From assembly GCA_024691625.1 (NCBI GenBank), contig JAILNL010000173.1, positions 1-7,315 of the forward strand: a stretch of 7,315 bases of DNA, read 5' to 3'. The notes under the pieces were generated by a model. It saw only the letters and a list, made by a program, of their open reading frames with translations, was not told the DNA's origin and did not search any database. The position numbers were made by a program, and so were the translations under genes. Source of the stretch: Schwartzia sp. (in: firmicutes) (GTDB taxonomy: Bacteria; Bacillota; Negativicutes; Selenomonadales; Selenomonadaceae). Every line of letters starts with the position of its first letter. The first letter of the stretch is position 1. Shown here in pieces: positions 1 to 5,811 of this stretch.

Positions 1-338
1 CCTGTACCTGTACCGCCGCCCATACCTGCTGTAACAAAAACCATATCCGCGCCTGTCAGAGCATCGAGGATATCATCACGGCTTTCCTCGGCCGCTTTGC
101 CTCCGACCTCCGGCTTTGCGCCGGCGCCAAGACCGCGCGTAAGCTTCTCGCCTATCTGTATGCGCTTAGGCGCAAGAGAGTGGAGAAGTGCCTGTGCATC
201 TGTATTAACTGCTATAAATTCGACGCCTTTAAGCCCCGAGGAAATCATGCGGTCGATTGCGTTTCCGCCGCCGCCGCCTACACCTACTACTTTTATTTTA
301 GCTACGTCGTTTCGTGCTGTATCGTCCAATTCTATCAC
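1..338 (-). CDS. ftsZ: Cell division GTPase FtsZ, N-terminal part (cut by window edge)
   Basis: FtsZ is the tubulin-like GTPase that polymerises at mid-cell into the Z ring and recruits the divisome. The window holds the first 112 codons. Visible in the nucleotide-binding domain are the first strand [18 protein letters not shown] (residues 15-32, the T1 glycine loop), VNTDAQAL (44-51), the T3 region [14 protein letters not shown] (66-79) and the start of the tubulin signature GMGGGTGT (105-112), where the window ends. The start is GTG at 336-338, seven bases after a strong GGGAGG site; no better in-frame start lies upstream, and only about 14 residues precede the first strand, as is normal for the family. 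It lies 90 bp downstream of sbp, the largest gap in the window, with a candidate promoter. No ftsA lies in front of it. The identity is certain; the C-terminal half is unseen. Confidence 0.97.
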   Translation of the reverse strand, partial: MIELDDTARNDVAKIKVVGVGGGGGNAIDRMISSGLKGVEFIAVNTDAQALLHSLAPKRIQIGEKLTRGLGAGAKPEVGGKAAEESRDDILDALTGADMVFVTAGMGGGTGT

Positions 339-345
339 GATATTG

Positions 346-351
346 CCCTCC
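346..351 (-). promoter_or_regulatory. Ribosome binding site of ftsZ
   Basis: GGGAGG stands seven bases before a GTG codon. It fixes the GTG at 336-338 as the ftsZ start; an ATG a little upstream (355-357) is out of frame and has no such site in front. Confidence 0.8.
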
Positions 352-382
352 CAGCATAAGGTTCGCTATGATATACGTATTT

Positions 383-411
383 ATTTTATCATCTATTGAC
401 CCTTTTATCCA
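383..411 (-). promoter_or_regulatory. Candidate sigma-A type promoter of ftsZ (extended -10)
   Basis: Read on the minus strand, TGGATA (406-411, four of six matches to the -35 consensus) is followed after 17 bases by TAAAAT (383-388, five of six matches to the -10 consensus). A TG dinucleotide one base before the -10 (TGA TAAAAT, 389-391) makes it an extended -10. Transcription would begin near 376, giving a leader of roughly 40 bases before the ftsZ GTG. It sits in the only sizeable intergenic gap of the window (339-428), which otherwise has no gene and no terminator. This is a sequence match only; AT-rich gaps give such matches by chance. Confidence 0.42.
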
Positions 412-428
412 CAAAAATTTAGCAGAAA

Positions 429-761
429 TCAATGCTTCTTCAAAAAATAACGGCGGATAATCGCGAGATTCTGGAATATGCGGAAGCCGAAAGTCAGAAG
501 CGCAACGTAATACAAATCTATGCTCAGATGGTCTCCGACATACACAAGAAACGCGGCAAGAAGCGCGTTAGTGAAAAAACCTGAAATAAAAATCGTATTA
601 TCAAATTTATCCTCAAGCACTGAACGGTATCCGCCGAAAACCGAATCAAGGCACGCAAGCAGCGCTACAGAAAAGAGCTTCGAATATGCCACAGGAATAA
701 TAATCGGGCAGAACGCGCCCAGCAAAAGGCCCACCAGGAGCCCGCCGATTGCAGTAATCAC
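429..761 (-). CDS. sbp: Small basic protein Sbp (DUF1290), integral membrane
   Basis: This 110-residue membrane protein matches the small basic protein (Sbp/DUF1290) family, whose genes lie beside DUF881 genes and ftsZ or ftsA in Firmicutes and Actinobacteria. Its molecular function is not established. Three hydrophobic segments are visible: residues 1-24 (with a GLLVGLLLG glycine pattern), about 27-43, and about 56-76, followed by a shorter hydrophobic stretch near 82-92. Family landmarks are LACLDSVFGGYRS (35-47), FISGFFTNALLA (58-69) and the C-terminal FGFRIFQNLAIIRRYF (91-106). The basic tail RRYFLKKH is typical. The start is GTG at 759-761, overlapping the DUF881 stop by four bases (GTGA), so translation of the two genes is probably coupled. 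The next gene downstream is ftsZ. A role linked to envelope or division is inferred from neighbours only. Confidence 0.93.
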   Translation of the reverse strand: MITAIGGLLVGLLLGAFCPIIIPVAYSKLFSVALLACLDSVFGGYRSVLEDKFDNTIFISGFFTNALLAAFLVYVGDHLSIDLYYVALLTFGFRIFQNLAIIRRYFLKKH

Positions 762-1465
762 TGGCTGCCACCTCCCACCGGTTTTGCATACTGAAACTGT
801 GTTGTCCCCTTATATGCAGGTACTTCTACATTTTCGGAGGTCTGTATTTCCAGCTGGATTCCCCAGACTGCCAATGTCTCCATGACGCCTCCGCGCATTT
901 TGAGGGAATTTTCCAATGTAGCAGCATCGCCTATGGCGTGAATTTCATATGGCGGAGCAGAACGTACATTATTAACCGAAAGAGTCGGTCCCGCGCAGCG
1001 GATTTCAGACGAAGCGGTAAGACGCTGTCCATTGATTGAAATTACCTCCGCGCCTGCTGCGCGAAGCTCGTTTATTACACGGAGAAGGTCATCATCATGT
1101 ATTATATAGAGATTCTGATTGTCTCCGGCCTTGGATTTTATTTTGCTGTCATCAATCGTTACAATGACCCCGGGACCTTCCATCGCCACAAGACCTGCTC
1201 GCTCGCGCATGTTTTCTGCAGCTCTGTGCCCGGCAGGATTTTTTGCCTCGCCATTTTCAACTGCTGCTTCAAGGGCAGCAATTTTTTCCTGCAGCTTGTC
1301 GCGTTCTCTTTCCGCATCAAGCAGACGTGATGATAATTCCTCAAGACGCTGATACGGCAGCGATGCCTTCTGGTCCATTGAAATGCGAAACTGCAGTGCG
1401 ATCATAAATCCCAGCACTGCGCAGACCAACGCTATTGAAATGTGGCCCTTTTTAAATCTATGCAT
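758..1465 (-). CDS. DUF881 family membrane-anchored coiled-coil protein (YlxW/YlxX-like)
   Basis: A 235-residue protein of the DUF881 family, known in B. subtilis as YlxW and YlxX beside ftsZ/sbp; the biochemical function is unknown. It has a short basic cytoplasmic start (MHRFKKGH), one membrane helix at about residues 9-26, and a predicted coiled coil at about 34-70 rich in Leu, Glu and Arg. The DUF881 domain follows from about 84 to 218: GLVAMEGPGVIVTIDDS (91-107), the NLYIIHDDDLLRVINEL stretch (118-134), AEVISINGQRL (139-149), IRCAGPTLSVN (155-165) and PPYEIHAIGD (171-180). This predicts a single-pass protein with its domain outside the membrane. The start ATG follows AGGAAG by six bases, and only 12 bases separate it from the ftsQ stop. 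Its stop overlaps the sbp start. By position it is probably an envelope or division accessory factor; that is inference. Firmicutes often carry two tandem DUF881 genes; only one is here. Confidence 0.92.
   Translation of the reverse strand: MHRFKKGHISIALVCAVLGFMIALQFRISMDQKASLPYQRLEELSSRLLDAERERDKLQEKIAALEAAVENGEAKNPAGHRAAENMRERAGLVAMEGPGVIVTIDDSKIKSKAGDNQNLYIIHDDDLLRVINELRAAGAEVISINGQRLTASSEIRCAGPTLSVNNVRSAPPYEIHAIGDAATLENSLKMRGGVMETLAVWGIQLEIQTSENVEVPAYKGTTQFQYAKPVGGGSQ
771..775 (-). promoter_or_regulatory. Ribosome binding site of sbp, inside the DUF881 gene
   Basis: GGAGG lies nine bases before the GTG start of sbp. The same bases encode part of the Gly-Gly-Gly tail of the DUF881 protein, so the site does double duty and supports coupled translation through the GTGA overlap. 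Confidence 0.75.
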
Positions 1466-1477
1466 GATTGTCTTCCT

Positions 1478-2296
1478 TTACTGCTGACGAAACTTAACAA
1501 ACGGCTTTGAAAAGCTCAGGTCTATATATTCCATCTGATGCTTTGTTACGCGGAGCTCTTCCAAAAAATCCTGTGTAAGCTTCGCTTTCTTTTCGAGATC
1601 CTTGAGTTCCCCGACACGTACCTCCACTGTATTAGTCGTATAAGCAATGACGTGCGACGGGTCGGCCAGATTGACCGCAGTAAGCCCTGAAAGCGCATTC
1701 TCGCTTATCTCTGACAGATAAGCAAGCGTATCAAGCACAACAGGGTCCTTTACGTGATCTCCTATATAGAGGTTTTGGATTTTTATGCCCTCAAGAAACG
1801 GTATCGTCTGAAAATGCTTGTTCTTATACGCATTTAATACCATACCCTGACGGTCAAGGTCAAGATATCCGTATTCGCAGGCGATATTCGCAACCGGACG
1901 CCGTTCCTCTACTTCAATAAAAAGTCCGTTAGGAAAAACGCGGCGGACAGATGCTTTTTCTATGCGAAGGTCCTTGATAAGCGTTTTTGATGCCGTGGCA
2001 GTTTCGACCTCCAGAAGGTGCTGCCCCTTTCGTACTCCGGCTATGCGGCAGATATCTTCCGTCGAAACATATTTATTCCCCGCAACGGCAATAGAATTCA
2101 CCTTAAAGAACGGAAGGTAGAAAACAGCTGCCGCGCAGGCTGCACAGACCGCGATGAACATCAGTGCCTGCAAAAGCCAGCGGCCTTTTCGTTTTTTTGC
2201 TCCAGCGTTCGGCCTGACGACAGTATCAGGAGCTTCGAAATTCTGAGAGAGCACGGCCCGTTCCTCTTCCGTCAACTCCATATCGTCCCGGTTCAT
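1478..2296 (-). CDS. ftsQ: Cell division protein FtsQ/DivIB
   Basis: FtsQ (DivIB in Gram-positives) is a bitopic divisome protein that joins early ring proteins to the septal wall synthesis machinery through FtsL and FtsB. This 272-residue protein has the expected plan: an acidic then basic cytoplasmic tail (1-39, ending KKRKGRW), one membrane helix at about 40-60, a POTRA domain from about 64 to 131 (KVNSIAVAGNKYVSTEDI near its start, RRVFPNGLFIEVEERRP at 118-134), then the FtsQ/DivIB beta domain (about 135-262, with YLDLDRQGMVL and the C-terminal MEYIDLSFSKPFVKF). Sequence conservation in this family is low, so the call rests on architecture, these motifs and the position after murC-ddl. 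The ATG at 2296 has a GGAGG at a longish 12-base spacing; a second ATG at codon 6 has a worse distance. It begins 33 bases after the ddl stop and ends 12 bases before the DUF881 gene. Confidence 0.95.
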   Translation of the reverse strand: MNRDDMELTEEERAVLSQNFEAPDTVVRPNAGAKKRKGRWLLQALMFIAVCAACAAAVFYLPFFKVNSIAVAGNKYVSTEDICRIAGVRKGQHLLEVETATASKTLIKDLRIEKASVRRVFPNGLFIEVEERRPVANIACEYGYLDLDRQGMVLNAYKNKHFQTIPFLEGIKIQNLYIGDHVKDPVVLDTLAYLSEISENALSGLTAVNLADPSHVIAYTTNTVEVRVGELKDLEKKAKLTQDFLEELRVTKHQMEYIDLSFSKPFVKFRQQ

Positions 2297-2304
2297 CTTT
2301 TCCG

Positions 2305-2313
2305 CCCCCCTCC
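2305..2313 (-). promoter_or_regulatory. Ribosome binding site of ftsQ, long spacing
   Basis: GGAGGGGGG stands in the 33-base gap between ddl and ftsQ. Counted from GGAGG the distance to the ATG is 12 bases, longer than the usual 5-9; pairing through the later Gs would shorten it. This may make ftsQ translation weaker than that of its neighbours, as suits a low-abundance division protein (inference). Confidence 0.55.
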
Positions 2314-2329
2314 AAAATTTTTCGGCAAG

Positions 2330-3262
2330 TTATTTTTTCAGTGCCATCATGACGAGTTTTTCGCAAAGGTCCGCAAAGGACATTCCCATTACTCGTGCCG
2401 CATCAGGCACGAGTGATGTTGCCGTCATTCCCGGCACGGTATTTATATCTATTACATACGGATTTCCGTCCTCGGAAATCATCATGTCAAAACGCGCGAC
2501 TCCACGGCAGCCGCAGGCTCTGAAGCATGCAATGGCCGCAGCTTCCGCTTTTTTTGCGGCATCTCCTGAAATACGCGCAGGAATAATATGCTCGGAAGCG
2601 CCCTTTGTGTACTTGCTTTCGTAGTCGTAGCGTCCTGATGCTGTCGTAATCTCAATGATAGGCAGAATCGTCTGCTCTGTATCGTCCCCAAGTACCGCAA
2701 CGGTTATTTCTTTACCGCTGATGAATTCTTCTACAAGAATATCATCACCATAGCTGAATGCCTCTTCTATCGCATCGTCGAGAGCTTCCGCCTTTTCAAC
2801 AATTACAACTCCGATACTTGATCCCTGTGCGGCTGCCTTTACAACCACAGGGAGTGAAAATTCCTCTAAAATTTCAGCAGTGAGATTGCGGCTGCGGTCA
2901 ATAGCACGGTACATATGGGCACGCGGAGTAGGAACACCCTCCCCGAGCATAAAACGCTTGGCTGCGTTTTTATCCATTGTAACTGCGGACGCAAGAACCC
3001 CCGAACCCGTGTAAGGAATTCCCAGAAGCTCCAGCACAGCCTGTATTCTGCCGTCTTCTCCGTAGGAACCGTGAATGGCATTGAAAACCAAATCCGCTCC
3101 GCTCGATTTTATCTGCTCGACAAAATTAACCGGCTCAAATTCAAGTCCTTCCGCATTAATGCCCTTAGATGCCAATGCCTCCAGCACTGCTGCTCCTGTC
3201 CTGCGTGAAACCTCAGCCTCTGAGGACGGTCCTCCCATTACAACGACTACCTTCTGCTCCAT
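2330..3262 (-). CDS. ddl: D-alanine--D-alanine ligase
   Basis: Ddl joins two D-alanines with ATP; MurF then adds the dipeptide to the UDP-MurNAc tripeptide. The 310-residue chain is of normal length and has the ATP-grasp layout: GGPSSEAEVS (10-19, with Glu15 at the place of the first-substrate contact), AIHGSYGEDG (62-71), YTGSGVLASAVTMDK (84-98), VVVKAAAQGSSIG (139-151), ILVEEFISGKEITVAVLG (175-192), the omega-loop RYDYESKY (211-218), RFDM (257-260) and VIDINTVPGMT (270-280). Tyr218 at the end of YESKY points to D-Ala-D-Ala rather than D-Ala-D-lactate. One oddity: the second metal-binding Glu is Asp272 here. The chosen ATG at 3262 follows AAGGGGA by five bases and fits the family N-terminus; starts further upstream would run into murC. 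It lies ten bases after the murC stop, the proteobacterial ddlB position. Confidence 0.96.
   Translation of the reverse strand: MEQKVVVVMGGPSSEAEVSRRTGAAVLEALASKGINAEGLEFEPVNFVEQIKSSGADLVFNAIHGSYGEDGRIQAVLELLGIPYTGSGVLASAVTMDKNAAKRFMLGEGVPTPRAHMYRAIDRSRNLTAEILEEFSLPVVVKAAAQGSSIGVVIVEKAEALDDAIEEAFSYGDDILVEEFISGKEITVAVLGDDTEQTILPIIEITTASGRYDYESKYTKGASEHIIPARISGDAAKKAEAAAIACFRACGCRGVARFDMMISEDGNPYVIDINTVPGMTATSLVPDAARVMGMSFADLCEKLVMMALKK
2387..2418. repeat. Strong inverted repeat (hairpin) inside the 3' end of ddl
   Basis: ACTCGTGCC (2391-2399) and GGCACGAGT (2406-2414) are perfect reverse complements around a six-base loop. Beyond one mismatch (2390/2415) three more pairs follow (2387-2389 with 2416-2418). 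It lies within the codons for the conserved SLVPDAARVMG segment of Ddl, about 55-90 bases before the stop. No U tract follows in the direction of transcription, so it is not an ordinary intrinsic terminator. Confidence 0.6.
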
Positions 3263-3267
3263 ATGTA

Positions 3268-3274
3268 TCCCCTT
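3268..3274 (-). promoter_or_regulatory. Ribosome binding site of ddl, overlapping the murC stop
   Basis: AAGGGGA stands five bases before the ATG at 3260-3262 and shares bases with the murC TAA codon (3273-3275). It decides the ddl start: the open frame continues 20 codons upstream into murC, but no comparable site precedes that earlier ATG. Confidence 0.75.
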
Positions 3275-4649
3275 ATTTCTTGAGAAGCTCCGCGAGCTCC
3301 TCTCCTGTTTTCCAAATATCACCGGCGCCCATAGTGATTATCAGGTCGCCCGGCTGCGCAATAGACTGAAGATACGGTGCTATGTCCGCACGTTTTTCGA
3401 TATAAGATACCTTCTGCCCTGTTGCTTTGATTACCTCAGTAAAAATCGTTTCTCCCGAAATGCCCGGAATCTTTTCTTCTCCTGCCGAATATATATCCGT
3501 CAGCAGCAGCAGATCTGCTCCCTCAAATGCAGCTCCGAATACCTTCGCAAGAAGCTTCGTGCGAGAATAACGGTGCGGCTGGAACGCGCAGATAAGACGT
3601 TTCGGCTCCGTCTGGCGCGCAGCACGTATAGTTGTCGCAATCTCCGTCGGATGATGCGCGTAATCGTCTACAATCCATACATCATTTACGCGTGCTTTTG
3701 TTTCAAAACGGCGTTTTGCGCCGTGAAAATCCTCAAGACCTTTTGCCGCCTGCTCAACGGTAAGTCCGCAGACAATACCCGCCGTAACCGCAGCAAGCGC
3801 ATTAAGTACGTTATGCCGTCCCGGAACATGCAGTGTGACACGGCCAAGCTTTTCTCCGCCTTTAACAACATCAAAGGAAGTACCTGCACCCTGTGCGGTA
3901 ATATTTTCCGCGCGGTAATCGGCTTCATGATCAATAGCATACGAAATAATATGGCGGTCTGTCTGTGCCGCAATGTTGCGGATATTTTCATTATCGAAGC
4001 AGACAATGGCACATCCCTTTTCCTTGTCTACATTTTCAATGAACTCTTTGAAGGCTTTTCTGATATTGTCCATCGTACCGTAATGGTCCAGATGGTCATC
4101 CTCTACGTTGGTTACAACCGCAATCGTCGGATAAAGCTTCAGGAAAGAACCGTCGCTCTCATCAGCTTCGGAGACGAGCCAGCCGCCCTTTTCGCCAAGG
4201 CATGCATTGCCCTCGAGGTAATCGACCTCTCCTCCGATTACAATAGTCGGATTGACTCCGCCCTTCTTCAATATAATACCTGTCATTGAAGTCGTTGTAG
4301 TCTTTCCGTGCGCTCCCGCAACAGCGATACCCTTTGATGAATTTACAAGAGCCGCGTTTATATCAGAGCGGTGCAGCTTTTTGATGCCAAGTGCCTTTGC
4401 CGCAACGACCTCAGGATTGTTATCCGGGATTGCCGACGACACAACAATAGCATCGACTCCTGTCACATTTTCGGCCTTATGTCCAAACACAACCTTCGCT
4501 CCATGCGCCATAAGCTTTTGCGCTATTGGCGAATCCTTAAGATCTGAGCCTGAAACCTCATAGCCCTGCTCAACAAGGATATGCGCCAGTGCGCTCATAC
4601 CCGCGCCGCCTATTCCTATGAAATGAATTTTATGAATTCCCTGAAGCAT
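3273..4649 (-). CDS. murC: UDP-N-acetylmuramate--L-alanine ligase MurC
   Basis: MurC is the cytoplasmic, ATP-dependent ligase that adds L-alanine to UDP-MurNAc, the first amino acid of the peptidoglycan stem. The 458-residue chain is of normal length. Domain 1 has the Rossmann-type IGIGGAGMSALA (11-22) and SGSD (33-36). Domain 2 has the P-loop GAHGKTTTTSM (112-122), SEADESDGSFL (160-170) and the metal-site region TNVEDDHLDHYG (180-191). Further motifs are VPGRHNVLNALAA (275-287), DDYAHHPTEI (328-337) in domain 3, and QPHRYSRT (357-364). The AHGKTTT loop and the DDYAHHPTE motif distinguish MurC from MurD, MurE and MurF. The ATG follows AGAGGAG by eight bases. The start lies 16 bases after the murG stop and the stop 10 bases before ddl. 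Nothing looks broken or unusual; no murB follows, unlike many Firmicutes and other clusters. Confidence 0.98.
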   Translation of the reverse strand: MLQGIHKIHFIGIGGAGMSALAHILVEQGYEVSGSDLKDSPIAQKLMAHGAKVVFGHKAENVTGVDAIVVSSAIPDNNPEVVAAKALGIKKLHRSDINAALVNSSKGIAVAGAHGKTTTTSMTGIILKKGGVNPTIVIGGEVDYLEGNACLGEKGGWLVSEADESDGSFLKLYPTIAVVTNVEDDHLDHYGTMDNIRKAFKEFIENVDKEKGCAIVCFDNENIRNIAAQTDRHIISYAIDHEADYRAENITAQGAGTSFDVVKGGEKLGRVTLHVPGRHNVLNALAAVTAGIVCGLTVEQAAKGLEDFHGAKRRFETKARVNDVWIVDDYAHHPTEIATTIRAARQTEPKRLICAFQPHRYSRTKLLAKVFGAAFEGADLLLLTDIYSAGEEKIPGISGETIFTEVIKATGQKVSYIEKRADIAPYLQSIAQPGDLIITMGAGDIWKTGEELAELLKK

Positions 4650-4665
4650 TGCTGCTACTCCTCTC

Positions 4666-5775
4666 TTATCTGTTCGTAAGCGCCAGAATCATCGAAGCTA
4701 TTTCATCGGCTGCCTGAGGCCGTCCGAGCCTGCGGCTCGCCTCAGCCATCAGCCTGAGCTTTTCATCTTCGGTCAAAAGCTCTTCAAGTACGGAAATCAG
4801 TCTCTCTTCAGTAAGCTCACGATCAAGAATCATACGCGCCGCTCCCGCCTGTTCAATGGCACGTGCGTTATGCTCCTGATGATTTGCCGCCGCATACGGA
4901 TACGGAATCAGTATGGACGGAATTCCCCTTGCCGTAAGCTCCGCGATACCGATAGCCCCGGCGCGAAAAACGGCAAGGTCCGTGCAGGCCATTGCCTGCG
5001 GCATATTATAAAGATACGGCTTAACGAAAAGGTTTCCCGCTTTTTCAAGATCGATATTGGCCGCGCGTATCCCCTGCATAGTTTCATCATACCCGACTGA
5101 ACCCGTAACATGAAGTATCTGCACATGAGGATGCCCGGCATAACGGCGCAGAACCCCTATCATGGCTCGATTTATACTGCGCGCGCCGCGGCTGCCTCCG
5201 GATACAAGAACAGTCTTTTTTGAAGGGTCAAGACCGAAAGCATCTATACCGGCCTCACGGCCTGCCTCCATTACCTCACGGCGAATCGGATTTCCCGTGA
5301 AAACAACCTTGTCCTTCGGGAAATATGGCTCTGCTTCCTTTGTTCCTATAGCAATTTTAGAAACGAATCTGGAAAGCAGCTTGTTCGTTATACCCGGAAC
5401 AACATTCTGCTCCTGAATCAGGGACGGCACTCCCATAAGGCTTGCCGCCAGAAGAATCGGCCCGCATACGTATCCCCCGGTACCTACAGCGGCATCAGGG
5501 CGAAAACGGCGCACTATGCCCATCGCCTTCAAAACTCCGCCGAAAGCCTTAGCTCCGCGGATAATATTTTCAGGTGAAAGGCTGCGCTTGAATCCTCGGA
5601 TATTTACCGTTTCGAACGGCAGTCCTTCCTTTGGAATTATATCGGCTTCAAGCCCGTCCTCAGTCCCCACATAAAGGAACTCCGTATCGGGAACCTGTCT
5701 CTGAATAGCCCGAATAAGCGTGACGGCAGGATAAATATGTCCTCCGGTACCGCCGCCGGATACGATAATACGCAA
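4666..5775 (-). CDS. murG: UDP-GlcNAc:lipid I N-acetylglucosaminyltransferase MurG
   Basis: MurG moves GlcNAc from UDP-GlcNAc onto lipid I at the inner face of the cytoplasmic membrane, producing lipid II. The 369-residue protein is a GT-B fold enzyme of family GT28 with a normal length. The N-terminal domain shows SGGGTGGHIYPA (6-17), VGTGGYVCGPILLAA (97-111) and QEQNVVPGITNKLL (121-134), followed by FTGNPIRREV (159-168). The C-terminal donor-binding domain shows VSGGSRGARSIN (191-202), HVTGSVGYD (222-230), FRAGAIGIAELTARGIPSIL (270-289) and PYPYAAANHQEHNA (291-304). The start is TTG at 5773-5775: between the murD stop and this codon the frame has no ATG, GTG or other TTG, and the family N-terminus begins here. 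GGAG lies eight bases before. It sits directly after murD; the ftsW gene often found between them is absent. Confidence 0.97.
   Translation of the reverse strand: MRIIVSGGGTGGHIYPAVTLIRAIQRQVPDTEFLYVGTEDGLEADIIPKEGLPFETVNIRGFKRSLSPENIIRGAKAFGGVLKAMGIVRRFRPDAAVGTGGYVCGPILLAASLMGVPSLIQEQNVVPGITNKLLSRFVSKIAIGTKEAEPYFPKDKVVFTGNPIRREVMEAGREAGIDAFGLDPSKKTVLVSGGSRGARSINRAMIGVLRRYAGHPHVQILHVTGSVGYDETMQGIRAANIDLEKAGNLFVKPYLYNMPQAMACTDLAVFRAGAIGIAELTARGIPSILIPYPYAAANHQEHNARAIEQAGAARMILDRELTEERLISVLEELLTEDEKLRLMAEASRRLGRPQAADEIASMILALTNR
4714..4745. repeat. Inverted repeat (hairpin) inside the 3' end of murG
   Basis: CTGAGGC (4714-4720) pairs with GCCTCAG (4739-4745), and inside it GAGCC (4726-4730) pairs with GGCTC (4734-4738) around a three-base loop, with five unpaired bases on one side. 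It lies in the codons for the C-terminal helix region (about residues 344-354 of MurG), roughly 50-80 bases before the stop. No U tract follows on the transcribed strand, so it is not a standard terminator; it could be chance in GC-rich codons. Confidence 0.4.
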
Positions 5776-5783
5776 AATAAAAA

Positions 5784-5787
5784 CTCC
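5784..5787 (-). promoter_or_regulatory. Ribosome binding site of murG (before a TTG start)
   Basis: GGAG is placed eight bases before the TTG at 5773-5775, in the AT-rich 36-base gap after murD. It supports initiation at TTG, since no other usable start codon exists in frame after the murD stop. Confidence 0.7.
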
Positions 5788-5811
5788 AATACTGCTTATT
5801 TCATATAATAA

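Noticed and set aside
264..280. A run of GCC triplets that looks like a simple repeat
   Set aside because: On the coding strand it encodes the conserved glycine loop of FtsZ (GVGGGGGN), so protein conservation explains it.
97..399. A plus-strand 100-codon open frame over the start of ftsZ and the gap before it
   Set aside because: It lies opposite the certain FtsZ reading frame; its Pro-rich chain is the reverse reading of glycine codons. No ribosome site is present.
339..428. A terminator or small RNA gene in the gap before ftsZ
   Set aside because: No stable stem followed by U residues is visible on either strand; only a weak four-base pair near the ribosome site of ftsZ. The gap is better read as a promoter and leader.
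2387..2418. The ddl hairpin as an intrinsic terminator
   Set aside because: It is within the coding region and has no run of U after the stem on the transcribed strand.
3263..3322. An earlier ATG extending Ddl by 20 residues
   Set aside because: It would overlap murC by about 50 bases, has no ribosome site, and adds residues not seen in the Ddl family, while the ATG at 3262 has both a site and the family N-terminus.
3075..4289. A long plus-strand open frame of 404 codons, antisense to murC and the start of ddl
   Set aside because: It is a mirror of two certain genes. The predicted chain resembles no known domain, is rich in Cys, Arg and Asn without structure, and has no ribosome site at its start. 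Antisense frames of this length arise from codon bias in the sense gene.
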